Positions 27,938 through 38,070 of a stretch of DNA of 64,000 nt are shown in pieces. Source of the DNA: Blastocatellia bacterium (GTDB lineage Bacteria; Acidobacteriota; Blastocatellia; HR10; J050); the NCBI GenBank assembly GCA_026985075.1, contig JALSQX010000053.1, positions 156,773-220,772 of the forward strand, given 5' to 3'. The notes beneath the pieces are model-generated. The model made no database searches. It had not been told where the DNA came from and was given only the letters and a program-made list of their open reading frames with translations. A program made the translations under genes and the position numbers. Position 1 is the stretch's first letter; each line of letters begins with the position of its first letter.

Positions 27938-30900
27938 ATGATGAACAACCGCAGAACCGAACACCTGAATACGAGATTGCTGCGGAGCGGTGTGACCGCT
28001 CTCTCTGTTCTCATCATCTTGCTCGGCCTGGGACTCCACCTCCGGGCGCAACAGAAGGCGTCTCCCTCGCCCCGGTATGATCCCAAGCTCTACAAAGCCC
28101 TTCGCTGGCGCGAAATTGGCCCTTTCCGGGGAGGACGTTCTGTTGCCGTCGCTGGCCATCCCGATCATCCCCTCACGTTCTATTTCGGTGCCACGGGTGG
28201 CGGTCTCTGGAAGACGGATGACGGTGGCCTCACCTGGGTGAACATTTCGGACAAGGCGTTCAAAACGGGTTCGGTGGGCGCCATCGCCGTGGCCGAATCC
28301 GATCCCAACGTCATCTATGTCGGCATGGGCGAAGCCTGCATTCGCGGCAATGTTTCGCCGGGCGATGGGGTCTATAAATCGACCGATGGGGGAAAGACCT
28401 GGAAACATATGGGACTGACCGAGACACAAACCATCGCCCGGATTCGCATCCATCCCCGAGATCCCGATCTCGTGTACGTCGCTGCTCTGGGACACGTGTT
28501 CGGGCCGCACCCCGACCGCGGCGTCTTTCGGTCCTCCGATGGTGGGAAGACGTGGAAGAAGGTTCTTTACAAAGACGATAAGACCGGAGCCATCGATCTC
28601 GCCATGGACCCCACCAATCCCCGCATCCTCTATGCGGCCCTGTGGGAAGCCCGCCGCACGCCCTGGAGCCTCATCAGTGGCGGTCCGGGGAGTGGCCTCT
28701 ACAAGACCACCGATGGTGGCGATACCTGGACGGAGCTGACCAACAACAAGGGCATGCCCAAAGGCGTCAAAGGCCGCATCGGCGTCACCGTCTCTCCGGC
28801 CAATCCCGATCGCGTGTGGGCGATCATCGAGGCCGAGGAGGGCGGCGTTTTTCGATCCGACGATGGAGGCAAAACCTGGCGTCGGATCAATAGCGATCGG
28901 AATCTCCGCCAGCGTCCCTGGTATTACTCCCACATCTTCGCCGATCCCCAAGATCCGGACACGGTCTATGTCCTCAACGTCCGCTTTCACAAATCGGTGG
29001 ACGGGGGGAAGACCTTCACCACCATTTCCGTGCCCCACGGAGATAACCACGATTTGTGGATTGACCCTCACAATCCTCTGCGGATGATCAGCGGTAACGA
29101 CGGTGGGGCCATCGTGAGCTATAATGGTGGTCGGAGCTGGACGGAGGAAGATCAACCCACGGCTCAGTTCTATCACGTCACCATCGACAATCAGTTCCCC
29201 TATCGCGTCTACGGGGCCCAACAGGACAACAGTACGGTGAGCATTGCCAGTCGCACCAGTGGCTTTGGCATTGGCCGCGCCGATTGGTATCCGGTGGGCG
29301 GCTGCGAGAGCGGATACATCGCCGTTCGTCCTGACGATCCGAACATCGTGTACGCCGGGTGCTATGGTGGAACGTTGACGCGATACGATCATCGCACGCG
29401 ACAAGCGCAGAATATCTCCGTGTGGCCCGAAAATCCCATGGGCGCCGGAGCGGCGGAACTGAAATACCGGTTTCAATGGACGTTCCCCATTCTCCTCTCC
29501 CCCCATGATCCTCACGTCCTGTATGTTGCCGGCAATCGGGTGTTCAAGAGCACTGATGAGGGGATGAGCTGGAAGGTGATCAGTCCGGACTTGACGCGGA
29601 ACGATAAGAGCAAGCAGGGCCCGTCGGGGGGACCGATCACCAAGGACAACACGAGCGTCGAATACTACGACACGATCTTCGCCCTGGCCGAATCGCCGCT
29701 GGAGAAGGGACTCTTGTGGGCGGGATCGGATGATGGTCTCATTCACATCTCGCGCGATGGCGGTAAAAACTGGCAGAACGTCACGCCCGGAGATCTCCCC
29801 GAATGGACGCTCATCAGCATCATCGAGCCCTCGCCCCACGATCCGGCGACGGCTTACGTCGCTGCCACTCGATATAAACTCGATGATTTCAAACCATACA
29901 TCTACAAGACGACTGACTATGGGCGCACCTGGAAGAAGATCACCACCGGTCTTCCAGAGAATGAATACACGCGCGTCGTTCGCGAAGATCCCCACCGCCG
30001 GGGACTGCTCTATGCGGGGACGGAACGGGGCGTCTATGTCTCGTTCGATGCTGGCGAACACTGGCAGTCACTTCAACTCAACCTCCCGCACGTTCCTATT
30101 CATGACCTCGTCGTCCATCCGCGGGAGAAGGATGTGATCGTGGCGACGCACGGGCGATCGTTCTGGATCCTGGATGACGTGACGCCGCTTCACCAGATCA
30201 CCGATGAGGTCGCCCAATCGGACGTCGTGCTGTTCAAGCCGCGGCACGTCTACCGCACGCGTGGTATTAGTTTCCGTCGGCCGGGCATGAGCGTGGGTCA
30301 GAATCCGCCAAACGGCGCCATCTTTTATTACTATTTCAAACAGAAGCCCGAGGAGGAAGTGAAGCTGGAGATCCTGGATGCGCGCGGCCGAGTGATCAAG
30401 ACGTTCTCCAGCAAAGCCAAAGAAGAGGAACGTCCCTCGGATCTCATGGCCCTCTTCTTTGGCCGTGGCCGGCAACGGAAGAGAGTTCCGGCCGAGGCGG
30501 GCCTGAATCGATTCATATGGGATCTGCGCTATCCCGATGCCAAGCGCGTCCCCGGTGGGTTCCTCTGGGCGGGTTCCACCCGAGGTCCCATCGCCGTCCC
30601 GGGTCGATACCAGGTTCGGTTGCGCGTGGGAGATCGGACGTTCACCCAACCTTTCGAGATTCGGAAGGACCCCCGGGTGAAGGCGAGCCTCGAGGATCTG
30701 CGAGCCCAGTTCGATCTGCTCATCAAGATTCGCGATCGCCTCTCGGAAGCACACGAAGCGGTCAATACCATTCGCGACGTCCGAAAACAAATCGACGACC
30801 TCGTCAAGCGGCTCAGCGGACATCCTCAGCAGAAGACCATCGCCGATGCGGCGAAGGCGTTGAAAAAGAAACTGGGCGCCATCGAACAGGAGATCATCCA

Positions 30901-31159
30901 GGTCAAGGTCAAAGCGCCTCAGGACACGTTGAATTATCCCATCAAGCTCAATAACAAGCTCGCTTCGCTGGCCAGCGCCGTGGCCAGCGCCGACGCGCGA
31001 CCGACCAGGCAAGCCTATGAGGTGTTCCGGGATCTGTCGGCCAAACTGGATGATCAACTGGCGCGGCTGAAGGAGATCCTCCAGAAGGATATCCCCGCGT
31101 TCAACCGACAGGTGAAAGCGCAAAAGATCCCGGCCATCATCCTCAAGCCAGCTCAATAA
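27938..31159 (+). CDS. VPS10/sortilin-like BNR-repeat secreted protein (WD40/YVTN/BNR-like)
   Basis: Signal peptide; many Asp-box repeats such as TDDGGLTWVNIS, STDGGKTWKHMG, SSDGGKTWKKV, SRDGGKNWQNVT; C-terminal coiled segment. Confidence 0.92.
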   Translation: MMNNRRTEHLNTRLLRSGVTALSVLIILLGLGLHLRAQQKASPSPRYDPKLYKALRWREIGPFRGGRSVAVAGHPDHPLTFYFGATGGGLWKTDDGGLTWVNISDKAFKTGSVGAIAVAESDPNVIYVGMGEACIRGNVSPGDGVYKSTDGGKTWKHMGLTETQTIARIRIHPRDPDLVYVAALGHVFGPHPDRGVFRSSDGGKTWKKVLYKDDKTGAIDLAMDPTNPRILYAALWEARRTPWSLISGGPGSGLYKTTDGGDTWTELTNNKGMPKGVKGRIGVTVSPANPDRVWAIIEAEEGGVFRSDDGGKTWRRINSDRNLRQRPWYYSHIFADPQDPDTVYVLNVRFHKSVDGGKTFTTISVPHGDNHDLWIDPHNPLRMISGNDGGAIVSYNGGRSWTEEDQPTAQFYHVTIDNQFPYRVYGAQQDNSTVSIASRTSGFGIGRADWYPVGGCESGYIAVRPDDPNIVYAGCYGGTLTRYDHRTRQAQNISVWPENPMGAGAAELKYRFQWTFPILLSPHDPHVLYVAGNRVFKSTDEGMSWKVISPDLTRNDKSKQGPSGGPITKDNTSVEYYDTIFALAESPLEKGLLWAGSDDGLIHISRDGGKNWQNVTPGDLPEWTLISIIEPSPHDPATAYVAATRYKLDDFKPYIYKTTDYGRTWKKITTGLPENEYTRVVREDPHRRGLLYAGTERGVYVSFDAGEHWQSLQLNLPHVPIHDLVVHPREKDVIVATHGRSFWILDDVTPLHQITDEVAQSDVVLFKPRHVYRTRGISFRRPGMSVGQNPPNGAIFYYYFKQKPEEEVKLEILDARGRVIKTFSSKAKEEERPSDLMALFFGRGRQRKRVPAEAGLNRFIWDLRYPDAKRVPGGFLWAGSTRGPIAVPGRYQVRLRVGDRTFTQPFEIRKDPRVKASLEDLRAQFDLLIKIRDRLSEAHEAVNTIRDVRKQIDDLVKRLSGHPQQKTIADAAKALKKKLGAIEQEIIQVKVKAPQDTLNYPIKLNNKLASLASAVASADARPTRQAYEVFRDLSAKLDDQLARLKEILQKDIPAFNRQVKAQKIPAIILKPAQ

Positions 31160-31195
31160 TGGCTGGGGCGGGAGCATCGACCCTCACGAGAGCAC

Positions 31196-31256
31196 GGGAG
31201 GTGCCAGGTTGGATATAAGATCCCGCCAAGGGGCGGCATTCCCCCAGGCACCTCCC
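31196..31256 (+). terminator. Nested inverted repeat downstream of the VPS10/BNR gene
   Basis: GGGAGGTGCC (31196-31205) / GGCACCTCCC (31247-31256) with inner CCGCC..GGCGG. Confidence 0.5.
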
Positions 31257-31427
31257 CTCTCCACCGAAACGCGAACGAGGGAGGAAGAGCGCCATCCCCC
31301 CGGATTCCCTGCTCATGAGGCGACTTCACTGAACGACCTCCGCCCCTCTCGAGGCGAGACGCCCCTCCCCTAGTGCCCCATCATCATGACGAAGGCATCA
31401 GCCGCATTGCAATAGCCGTTTTGACTC

Positions 31428-31456
31428 TTGACTTTATGCAACATATGTTGTATACC
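31428..31456 (+). promoter_or_regulatory. Sigma70-like promoter with palindromic operator in the spacer
   Basis: TTGACT-N17(TTATGCAACATATGTTG)-TATACC; CAACATATGTTG palindrome. Confidence 0.65.
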
Positions 31457-31841
31457 GCCCATTGACTGATGAGTATATGGGAACAGTGGGGGTAGCGTGA
31501 ATGTCGGCGATTCACCCTCTGGCTCAGTCAACATGGAGCGTCACCGGCTATGGATTGAAGATATCTCTTCTCAGACCGGGGGCGAATTCCCTCGAACGAT
31601 CGCCATCGATCATTCATCCGCCTGGTCATGAGATGGAGATCTCAACGGATGAGGGCCCACACGCCGTACCTATGGCCTCTCATGGGCGGGCTCTCTACTG
31701 GAGCTCCAGTTCTCGATCTTTCTCCCCTGAATGAAGAAGAGATGTGGCCCATAGTGAATGTTCCTCTGAGCGATGGACTGAACCAGAGTGGGGAAGATCG
31801 CCATTCATGAGAAGGATGACTCAACAAAGGAGGTATGGAAC

Positions 31842-34800
31842 ATGAATCGGGCGACTCTATTCTTTTGTGTCTGCCTTATGCTCATCTCCGCTTCGCTCGT
31901 CGCCGCCCAGACGGCCGCGACGGCGACCGTATCGGGCGTCGTCTATGATCCAACGCAAGCCGTCTTACCGGGAGCGACGGTCGAACTCCAGGATACCGCC
32001 ACCAACGCCGTTCGCCGGACGGTGACCAATGAAGCGGGCCAGTATACGTTCGTCAACGTTCCTCCCGGGAGCTACCGAATCACTGTGACGGCAGAGGGTT
32101 TCCAGAAAGGAGTAGTCCCCTCCCTGAAAATCGATGTTGCCAAGGCCTATACCGTCAACTTCACCCTGCAACCGGGCACAGTCACCGAAGTCGTGGAAGT
32201 CACGGCCGGGGCCGCGGTAGAGTTGCAGAAAGTGGATGCCACCGTGGGTAATGTGATCGAGGGCGAGCGGCTCCTGCGCCTGCCCAACCTCACGCGAAGT
32301 GCTCCTGAGTTTTTCACCCTCCAACCCCTGACCATGCCCAGGCGGGGCGTCGGTGTGAATGACAATGTCGGCGGGCAAGTGGCGGGAGCGCGCGCCGATC
32401 AGAGCACGTTCTCGCTGGACGGCGCCGATGCCACCGACAACACCGTAGGCACGCATCCGGTCGCCGCCGGAGTCCAACCGATCATTCCCGTGCCGGTCGA
32501 GAGCGTCGAGGAATTCCGTGTCGGCACGACCAATCCCAATGCGACCTTTGGGCGCTCATCCGGAGGCCAGATCGCGTTCATCACCAAGCGCGGCACAAAT
32601 GAGTTTCATGGTTCCGCTTACTGGTATCATCAGAATGATAATCTGAACGCCAATACCTGGACGCGCAATCGCACTGGACAGGAGAATCCGGAACTCAAAG
32701 ACAATCGCTTCGGCTTCTCTGTCGGAGGGCCTATCTGGAGGAATCGAACGTTCTTCTTCTTCAATTATGAGGGACGGCGCTTCCCGCAATCGGCGGATGT
32801 GAGCCGCATCGTCCCCACCGATACGCTTCGAGCGGGCATCTTGCGATTTCGCGATGCGAGCGGAAACATCGTGAGTTATGATCTCGCCACATCGACGCTA
32901 TGCGGTCCGGAGAATTCCGATCCCTGCGATCCGCGAGGCATCGGTTTGAATCCAGTGGTGAAAGCCCTGTGGGACCTTCTCCCCCCGGGGAACGACCCTT
33001 CTCTCGGCGACGGACTCAACACGATCGGCTTCCGTTCAACGGCCGATGCATCCATCACCAGTGACTTCGCCGTCATCCGCCTGGATCATAACTTCACCGA
33101 TAATTGGCGCTTCGACGGCAGCTTCCGTTACTATCGCGAGGAGCAAGCCTCTCCCATTCAGCTCGATATCGGCGGTCTCCTCCAGGGGGATACCAAGGGG
33201 CAGCCGGCCTCGGTGGCCAATCGTCCGCTGCAACCGCGCTACCTGGTGGCCGGATTGACCGGCCAGATCACGCCCAACTTCACCAATGAGACGCGATTCG
33301 GTTTCCAGCGCAACTTCTGGTGGATACAGCGTGTGACTCCGTTCCCGCAAGTGCCGGGAACGAACGTGGCGCTTCAGGTGGCCGGTCACTCGGCCTTCGG
33401 TGGTCTCGTGGACGAGCCCATTGACGTTCATACCCAGCGGGCGCGCACGCAGGGCGTCAATGACCGCGTGTTCCAGCTCATCGATAATGCCACCTGGATC
33501 AGAGGACGGCACACGTTCCAGTTCGGCGGCAATTGGCGGCACCTGGATCTCTTCCACTTGCGAAATGACAAGGTGGTCGGCTCGCTCTCGGCCTTGGTCG
33601 CCGAACTGGATGACGCCAGCGCCGTCACCATCCCACCCACCAACCGGCCGCCGACGTGCACCGATGAGATCACGACCAATTGCCTCCAGTCGGGGGATGT
33701 GACGCGGTGGAACCGGCTCTACGCGGGCATGCTGGGCATTGTGGATAACGTGAGCATCATGGCCGTGCGCGGCGGCGATCTGAGTCCCAAACCCCTCGGC
33801 ACGCCGCTGGAGGTCGATGCCACGATTGAAGCGTTCGAGTTTTACTTCAGCGATGTGTGGCGCGTTCGTCCATCACTGACCATCACGTACGGGGCGAGCT
33901 ATCAATGGCAAACGCCTCCCAATGAGAAGGAAGATCGATTTACATTCATCATTGACAATCAAACGGGGGAGATCCTGACGACGTCGAAGTACCTCACGGC
34001 TCGACGCCAGGCGGCCGAACGAGGAGAGATCTTCAATCCCGAACTGGCCTTCCAGCCGCTGGCCAACTCGGGGCGGAGTAATATCTTCGATGTGGACTGG
34101 AACAATATCGGCCCTCGCATCGCGGTGGCCTGGAATCCCTCGTTCTCGAAAGGGGTCTGGGGACGCCTGTTCGGCGAGCAAAAGACCGTCTTTCGCGGTG
34201 GCTACTCGATCGTCTACGATCGTCTGAACACCGTCCAGACCATCGTCATTCCCTTGTTAGGGGTCGGTTTCGCGCAAACGATCAACTGCCGCGGGCCACG
34301 CATGGATGGAACGTGTGCGAACACGAATGACCCCTCCAACGCCTTTCGGATCGGCGTTGATGGTCCAGCTCCTATCCCCCCATTCCCGGAAGTCACGGCG
34401 CCGGTCGTCCCGAGCAGTCCATTCGGAGAGCTTCTCTCCTTCCAGCTCGACCCCGACATCAAGGTCGGGTATTCGCATAGCATCGACTTCACCATTCAAC
34501 GGGAACTTCCCGGAAACATGCTGTTGGAACTCGGCTATGTCGGGCGCCTGGGCCGTAACCTGAATCAGAACATCCAGATGAACGCCGTCCCATACTTCAT
34601 GCAGGATGCGGCCTCGGGCCAGAGCTTCGCCGAGGCGTTCGATGCCGTGGCCGCCGAACTGCGGGCGGGCGTCCCTCCCGATGCCGTCACGCCACAACCG
34701 TGGTTCGAGCATCAATTGGGAGAGGGCGGCACGGTGAATATCGCCACGCTGGAGACGGCCTCGTTCCGGGATGGGTTGGTCAGCAACCTGTGGACGACCA

Positions 34801-35687
34801 TGCAATTTCTCCGCCTGGGAGCGGGACTGGAACCGATCACCAACCTCCAGGTTCTGGATCTCTGGATGCGCACCGATGGTGGGCGGTCGAATTATCACGC
34901 CTTCTTCCTCACCCTGCGGAAGCGCCTCTCTCACGGCCTGACCTTCGACGTGAACTACACCCTGTCGAAGACGCTGGATCAGATCGGCGTCACCCAGAAT
35001 TTCATCCAGACGTATTCGTCCCCCTATGATCCGGACATCGATTATGGACCCGCGTTCTTCGATCGCCGCCATGTATTCAATGCGTTGTGGTTCTACGAAC
35101 TGCCCTTCGGACGAGGGCGCGCCGTGAGTGCCCGTGGAGCCGTGGACAAACTCATCGGCGGATGGTACGTCTCCGGGATCTTCACGGCCAACAGTGGTCT
35201 GCCGCTCACGGTGGTTCAGAGTAACCAGGTCTGGGGTGGTGACCCATTGAACTTCTCGGCCGGAGCGGGAGCCATTCCGACGCGCAAGCCCAATTTCGGC
35301 AATGAGGTTCACTCTGGAGTCACGGGCTCGAACGGCGTCGGCACGGCCAGCGATCCGTCGACGGGAGGATCGGGGTTGAATCTGTTCGCCAATCCGGAAG
35401 CCGTGCTCAACAGCTTTCGCAAGATTCGCATCAGCGAGGATGGACGTCAGGCTCGCGGCGTGCTGCGCGGCTTGCCGCGGTGGAATCTGGATCTCTCGCT
35501 GGGTAAGAAGACGGAGATCACCGAGGACGTTCGGCTCGTTTTCTCGTTCGATTTCATGAATATCTTCAATCGCGTCGAATTCGTGGATCCGACATTGAGC
35601 ATGCTCAATCCAACGGCGTTCGGCGTCCTCACCACCCAGTTCAATACGCCGCGGGCCATTCAGTTTGGCTTCCGGGTCGAGTGGTGA
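31842..35687 (+). CDS. TonB-dependent receptor, Oar-like, with N-terminal carboxypeptidase-regulatory domain
   Basis: Signal peptide; TATVSGVVYDPTQAVLPGATVELQDTATNAVRRTVTNEAGQYTFVNVPPGSYRITVTAEGF; plug and barrel; C-terminal aromatic-rich FGFRVEW. Confidence 0.95.
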   Translation: MNRATLFFCVCLMLISASLVAAQTAATATVSGVVYDPTQAVLPGATVELQDTATNAVRRTVTNEAGQYTFVNVPPGSYRITVTAEGFQKGVVPSLKIDVAKAYTVNFTLQPGTVTEVVEVTAGAAVELQKVDATVGNVIEGERLLRLPNLTRSAPEFFTLQPLTMPRRGVGVNDNVGGQVAGARADQSTFSLDGADATDNTVGTHPVAAGVQPIIPVPVESVEEFRVGTTNPNATFGRSSGGQIAFITKRGTNEFHGSAYWYHQNDNLNANTWTRNRTGQENPELKDNRFGFSVGGPIWRNRTFFFFNYEGRRFPQSADVSRIVPTDTLRAGILRFRDASGNIVSYDLATSTLCGPENSDPCDPRGIGLNPVVKALWDLLPPGNDPSLGDGLNTIGFRSTADASITSDFAVIRLDHNFTDNWRFDGSFRYYREEQASPIQLDIGGLLQGDTKGQPASVANRPLQPRYLVAGLTGQITPNFTNETRFGFQRNFWWIQRVTPFPQVPGTNVALQVAGHSAFGGLVDEPIDVHTQRARTQGVNDRVFQLIDNATWIRGRHTFQFGGNWRHLDLFHLRNDKVVGSLSALVAELDDASAVTIPPTNRPPTCTDEITTNCLQSGDVTRWNRLYAGMLGIVDNVSIMAVRGGDLSPKPLGTPLEVDATIEAFEFYFSDVWRVRPSLTITYGASYQWQTPPNEKEDRFTFIIDNQTGEILTTSKYLTARRQAAERGEIFNPELAFQPLANSGRSNIFDVDWNNIGPRIAVAWNPSFSKGVWGRLFGEQKTVFRGGYSIVYDRLNTVQTIVIPLLGVGFAQTINCRGPRMDGTCANTNDPSNAFRIGVDGPAPIPPFPEVTAPVVPSSPFGELLSFQLDPDIKVGYSHSIDFTIQRELPGNMLLELGYVGRLGRNLNQNIQMNAVPYFMQDAASGQSFAEAFDAVAAELRAGVPPDAVTPQPWFEHQLGEGGTVNIATLETASFRDGLVSNLWTTMQFLRLGAGLEPITNLQVLDLWMRTDGGRSNYHAFFLTLRKRLSHGLTFDVNYTLSKTLDQIGVTQNFIQTYSSPYDPDIDYGPAFFDRRHVFNALWFYELPFGRGRAVSARGAVDKLIGGWYVSGIFTANSGLPLTVVQSNQVWGGDPLNFSAGAGAIPTRKPNFGNEVHSGVTGSNGVGTASDPSTGGSGLNLFANPEAVLNSFRKIRISEDGRQARGVLRGLPRWNLDLSLGKKTEITEDVRLVFSFDFMNIFNRVEFVDPTLSMLNPTAFGVLTTQFNTPRAIQFGFRVEW

Positions 35688-35698
35688 TCGGCGGCTGA

Positions 35699-35740
35699 GG
35701 GCCCGGGGTCCCGAAGCTCGTCGGGCGGACCCTCGGGCCC
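35699..35740 (+). terminator. GC-rich inverted repeat after the first TonB receptor gene
   Basis: GGGCCCGGGGTCC / GGACCCTCGGGCCC, 12 nt after the stop codon. Confidence 0.5.
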
Positions 35741-35898
35741 GCCCGCTCGATAGTCTGGCTGAGACATACGCCGTTGACCACGAACCGGATCGGCGACGGA
35801 GCGTGGTCTGTCGGCCCCATGAATGATGAAAAGGGTTTCCATAACTTGACAGAAACTCTCGGAGAATCAGGCTCAGGCTCGCCTATGGGAGGTCGCTT

Positions 35899-37971
35899 AT
35901 GAACAAACGCTCTGGCAAACTCCGTTCCATTCTTTGCCTCATACTGGTCGCCTGGTTGATCCCGGCGACGGCCGATCAATCCGATCGATTGACGGCTCTG
36001 GATGTATTCAACATCGAGTTCGCCACCGATCCGCAGATCTCACCAGACGGTCAGCGGATCGTCTACGTCCGGCAGTTCAGCGATATCATGTCGGACAAAC
36101 GATATTCCAACCTGTGGATCGTCAACTTCGATGGCACAGACCATCGTCCTCTCACCACCGGCCATTATACCGATCGCTCGCCGCGGTGGTCACCGGATGG
36201 AACGCGCCTCATCTACATCTCCGATCGGGACGGCTCTCCCCAGATTTACCTTCGATGGATGGACACGGGACAGACGGCGAAACTCACCAATCTCGCCTAC
36301 CCGCCGAGCGGCATCGGCTGGTCGCCCGATGGCCGCTTCATCTCCTTCACGACGTTGGTGCCGGGAAAGGCGCGCACGATCGCCACGCTCCCCAAACCAC
36401 CCGAGGGCGCTCACTGGGCCGAGCCTCCGCGGATCATTGACAGGCTCATCTATCGCTTCAATGGCATCGGCTACCTGAAACCCGGCTACACGCATATTTT
36501 CATCATCCCCGCCGAGGGCGGCACGCCACGCCAAATCTCCAGCGGCGATTTCCACCACGGGGGATTCGGGTTCCGCACCAGTCCACCGGTGTGGACGCCG
36601 GATGGGAAGTACATTCTCGTTTCGGCCAATCGCCGACCCGACTTCGAATACGAACCGCTGGACACGGAGATCTACGAGTTCTCCGTCGAGGATGGTCGCG
36701 TCCGAGCCTTGACCGACCGCCGCGGTCCGGATAGCGCGCCCGTCGTCTCGCCGGATGGAAAGTATATCGCTTACCTCGGATTCGACGATCGATACCAGGG
36801 CTATCAGGTGACGAAGCTCTACGTCATGAATCGCGATGGGAGTGGGAGTCACGTTCTCTCGGCCGACCTGGATCGGAGCATCTATCATCCTCGTTGGGCT
36901 CCCGATGGCAGCGGCCTCTACGTCCTCTACGACGATCGCGGAAATACCAAGCTCGCATTTTATTCGCTCGATGGGCAACGCAAGCTGCTCGCCAACAACG
37001 TGGGCAGCGGTGGATCGGCCTACGGGGGCTTCGGAGCGAGCTTCACGGTGGGAGGCCATGGACGCTTCGCTTACACTTACACGCGTCCGCACGTCCCCGG
37101 CGACATCGCCGTGGGGAGTCTCACCGATCCTCATCCTCGCGTCATAACGGCGGTGAACGACGATCTCCTCTCCCACAAGACGCTCGGCGACGTGGAAGAG
37201 ATCTGGTATACCTCCTCAATCGATCAGCGAAAGATTCAGGGATGGATCATCAAACCGCCTCACTTCGACCCATCGAAAAAGTACCCGTTGATCCTGGAAA
37301 TCCACGGTGGACCGTTCGCCAATTACGGTGACCGCTTCGATCTGGAGAAACAAATCTGGGCGGCTCACGATTATGTCGTCTTCTATGCTAATCCGCGCGG
37401 CAGCACGAGCTACGGAGAGGAATTCGGCAATCTCATCCACCACGCCTATCCCGGCGATGACTTTTATGACCTGAACTCGGGCGTGGATGCCGTCATCGCC
37501 AAAGGCTACATCGACACGGAGAATCTCTTCGTCACCGGCGGTAGCGGCGGCGGCGTGCTCACCTGCTGGATGATCGGGCATACCGATCGTTTCCGAGCCG
37601 CGGCGGCCGCCTATCCGGTCATCAACTGGTATAGCTGGGTGCTCACGGCGGATATCCCTTCTTTCGGAATCAAATACTGGTTTCCGGGCTTCCCCTGGGA
37701 CCACGTCGAACATTATGAGAAGCGGTCTCTCCTGTCGGTGGTCAAGAACGTCAAAACGCCCACCATGGTCATCACCGGCGAAGAGGATTATCGCACGCCG
37801 ATGTCCGAGTCCGAGCAGTACTATGAGGCGCTGAAACTCCTCAAAGTCGATGCTGTTCTCGTGCGCGTGCCCGGCGAACCTCACGGGATTCGGCGGCGGC
37901 CCAGTCATCACCTGACCAAGATCCTCTACATTCTCAACTGGTTCGAGCAGCACAGGAAGAAGGTATCGTGA
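35899..37971 (+). CDS. S9 family peptidase (prolyl oligopeptidase family)
   Basis: PD40 repeats; catalytic GGSGGGVLTCWMIGHTDRF, ITGEEDYRTPMSESEQYYEAL, PGEPHGIRRRPSH. Confidence 0.95.
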   Translation: MNKRSGKLRSILCLILVAWLIPATADQSDRLTALDVFNIEFATDPQISPDGQRIVYVRQFSDIMSDKRYSNLWIVNFDGTDHRPLTTGHYTDRSPRWSPDGTRLIYISDRDGSPQIYLRWMDTGQTAKLTNLAYPPSGIGWSPDGRFISFTTLVPGKARTIATLPKPPEGAHWAEPPRIIDRLIYRFNGIGYLKPGYTHIFIIPAEGGTPRQISSGDFHHGGFGFRTSPPVWTPDGKYILVSANRRPDFEYEPLDTEIYEFSVEDGRVRALTDRRGPDSAPVVSPDGKYIAYLGFDDRYQGYQVTKLYVMNRDGSGSHVLSADLDRSIYHPRWAPDGSGLYVLYDDRGNTKLAFYSLDGQRKLLANNVGSGGSAYGGFGASFTVGGHGRFAYTYTRPHVPGDIAVGSLTDPHPRVITAVNDDLLSHKTLGDVEEIWYTSSIDQRKIQGWIIKPPHFDPSKKYPLILEIHGGPFANYGDRFDLEKQIWAAHDYVVFYANPRGSTSYGEEFGNLIHHAYPGDDFYDLNSGVDAVIAKGYIDTENLFVTGGSGGGVLTCWMIGHTDRFRAAAAAYPVINWYSWVLTADIPSFGIKYWFPGFPWDHVEHYEKRSLLSVVKNVKTPTMVITGEEDYRTPMSESEQYYEALKLLKVDAVLVRVPGEPHGIRRRPSHHLTKILYILNWFEQHRKKVS

Positions 37972-38070
37972 CCGCTCTCGATGTCGATGGGTGGTGCGCG
38001 CGACGCGCCACCCCTTGACCCGCTTGGGTTGACTTCGCTGAAGGGGATCTGGGAGGGGCAATCTCGGCGT

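Noticed and set aside
27737-30061. 774-aa minus-strand ORF
   Set aside because: Antisense shadow of the VPS10/BNR gene in high-GC DNA; low-complexity translation with no recognisable domain.
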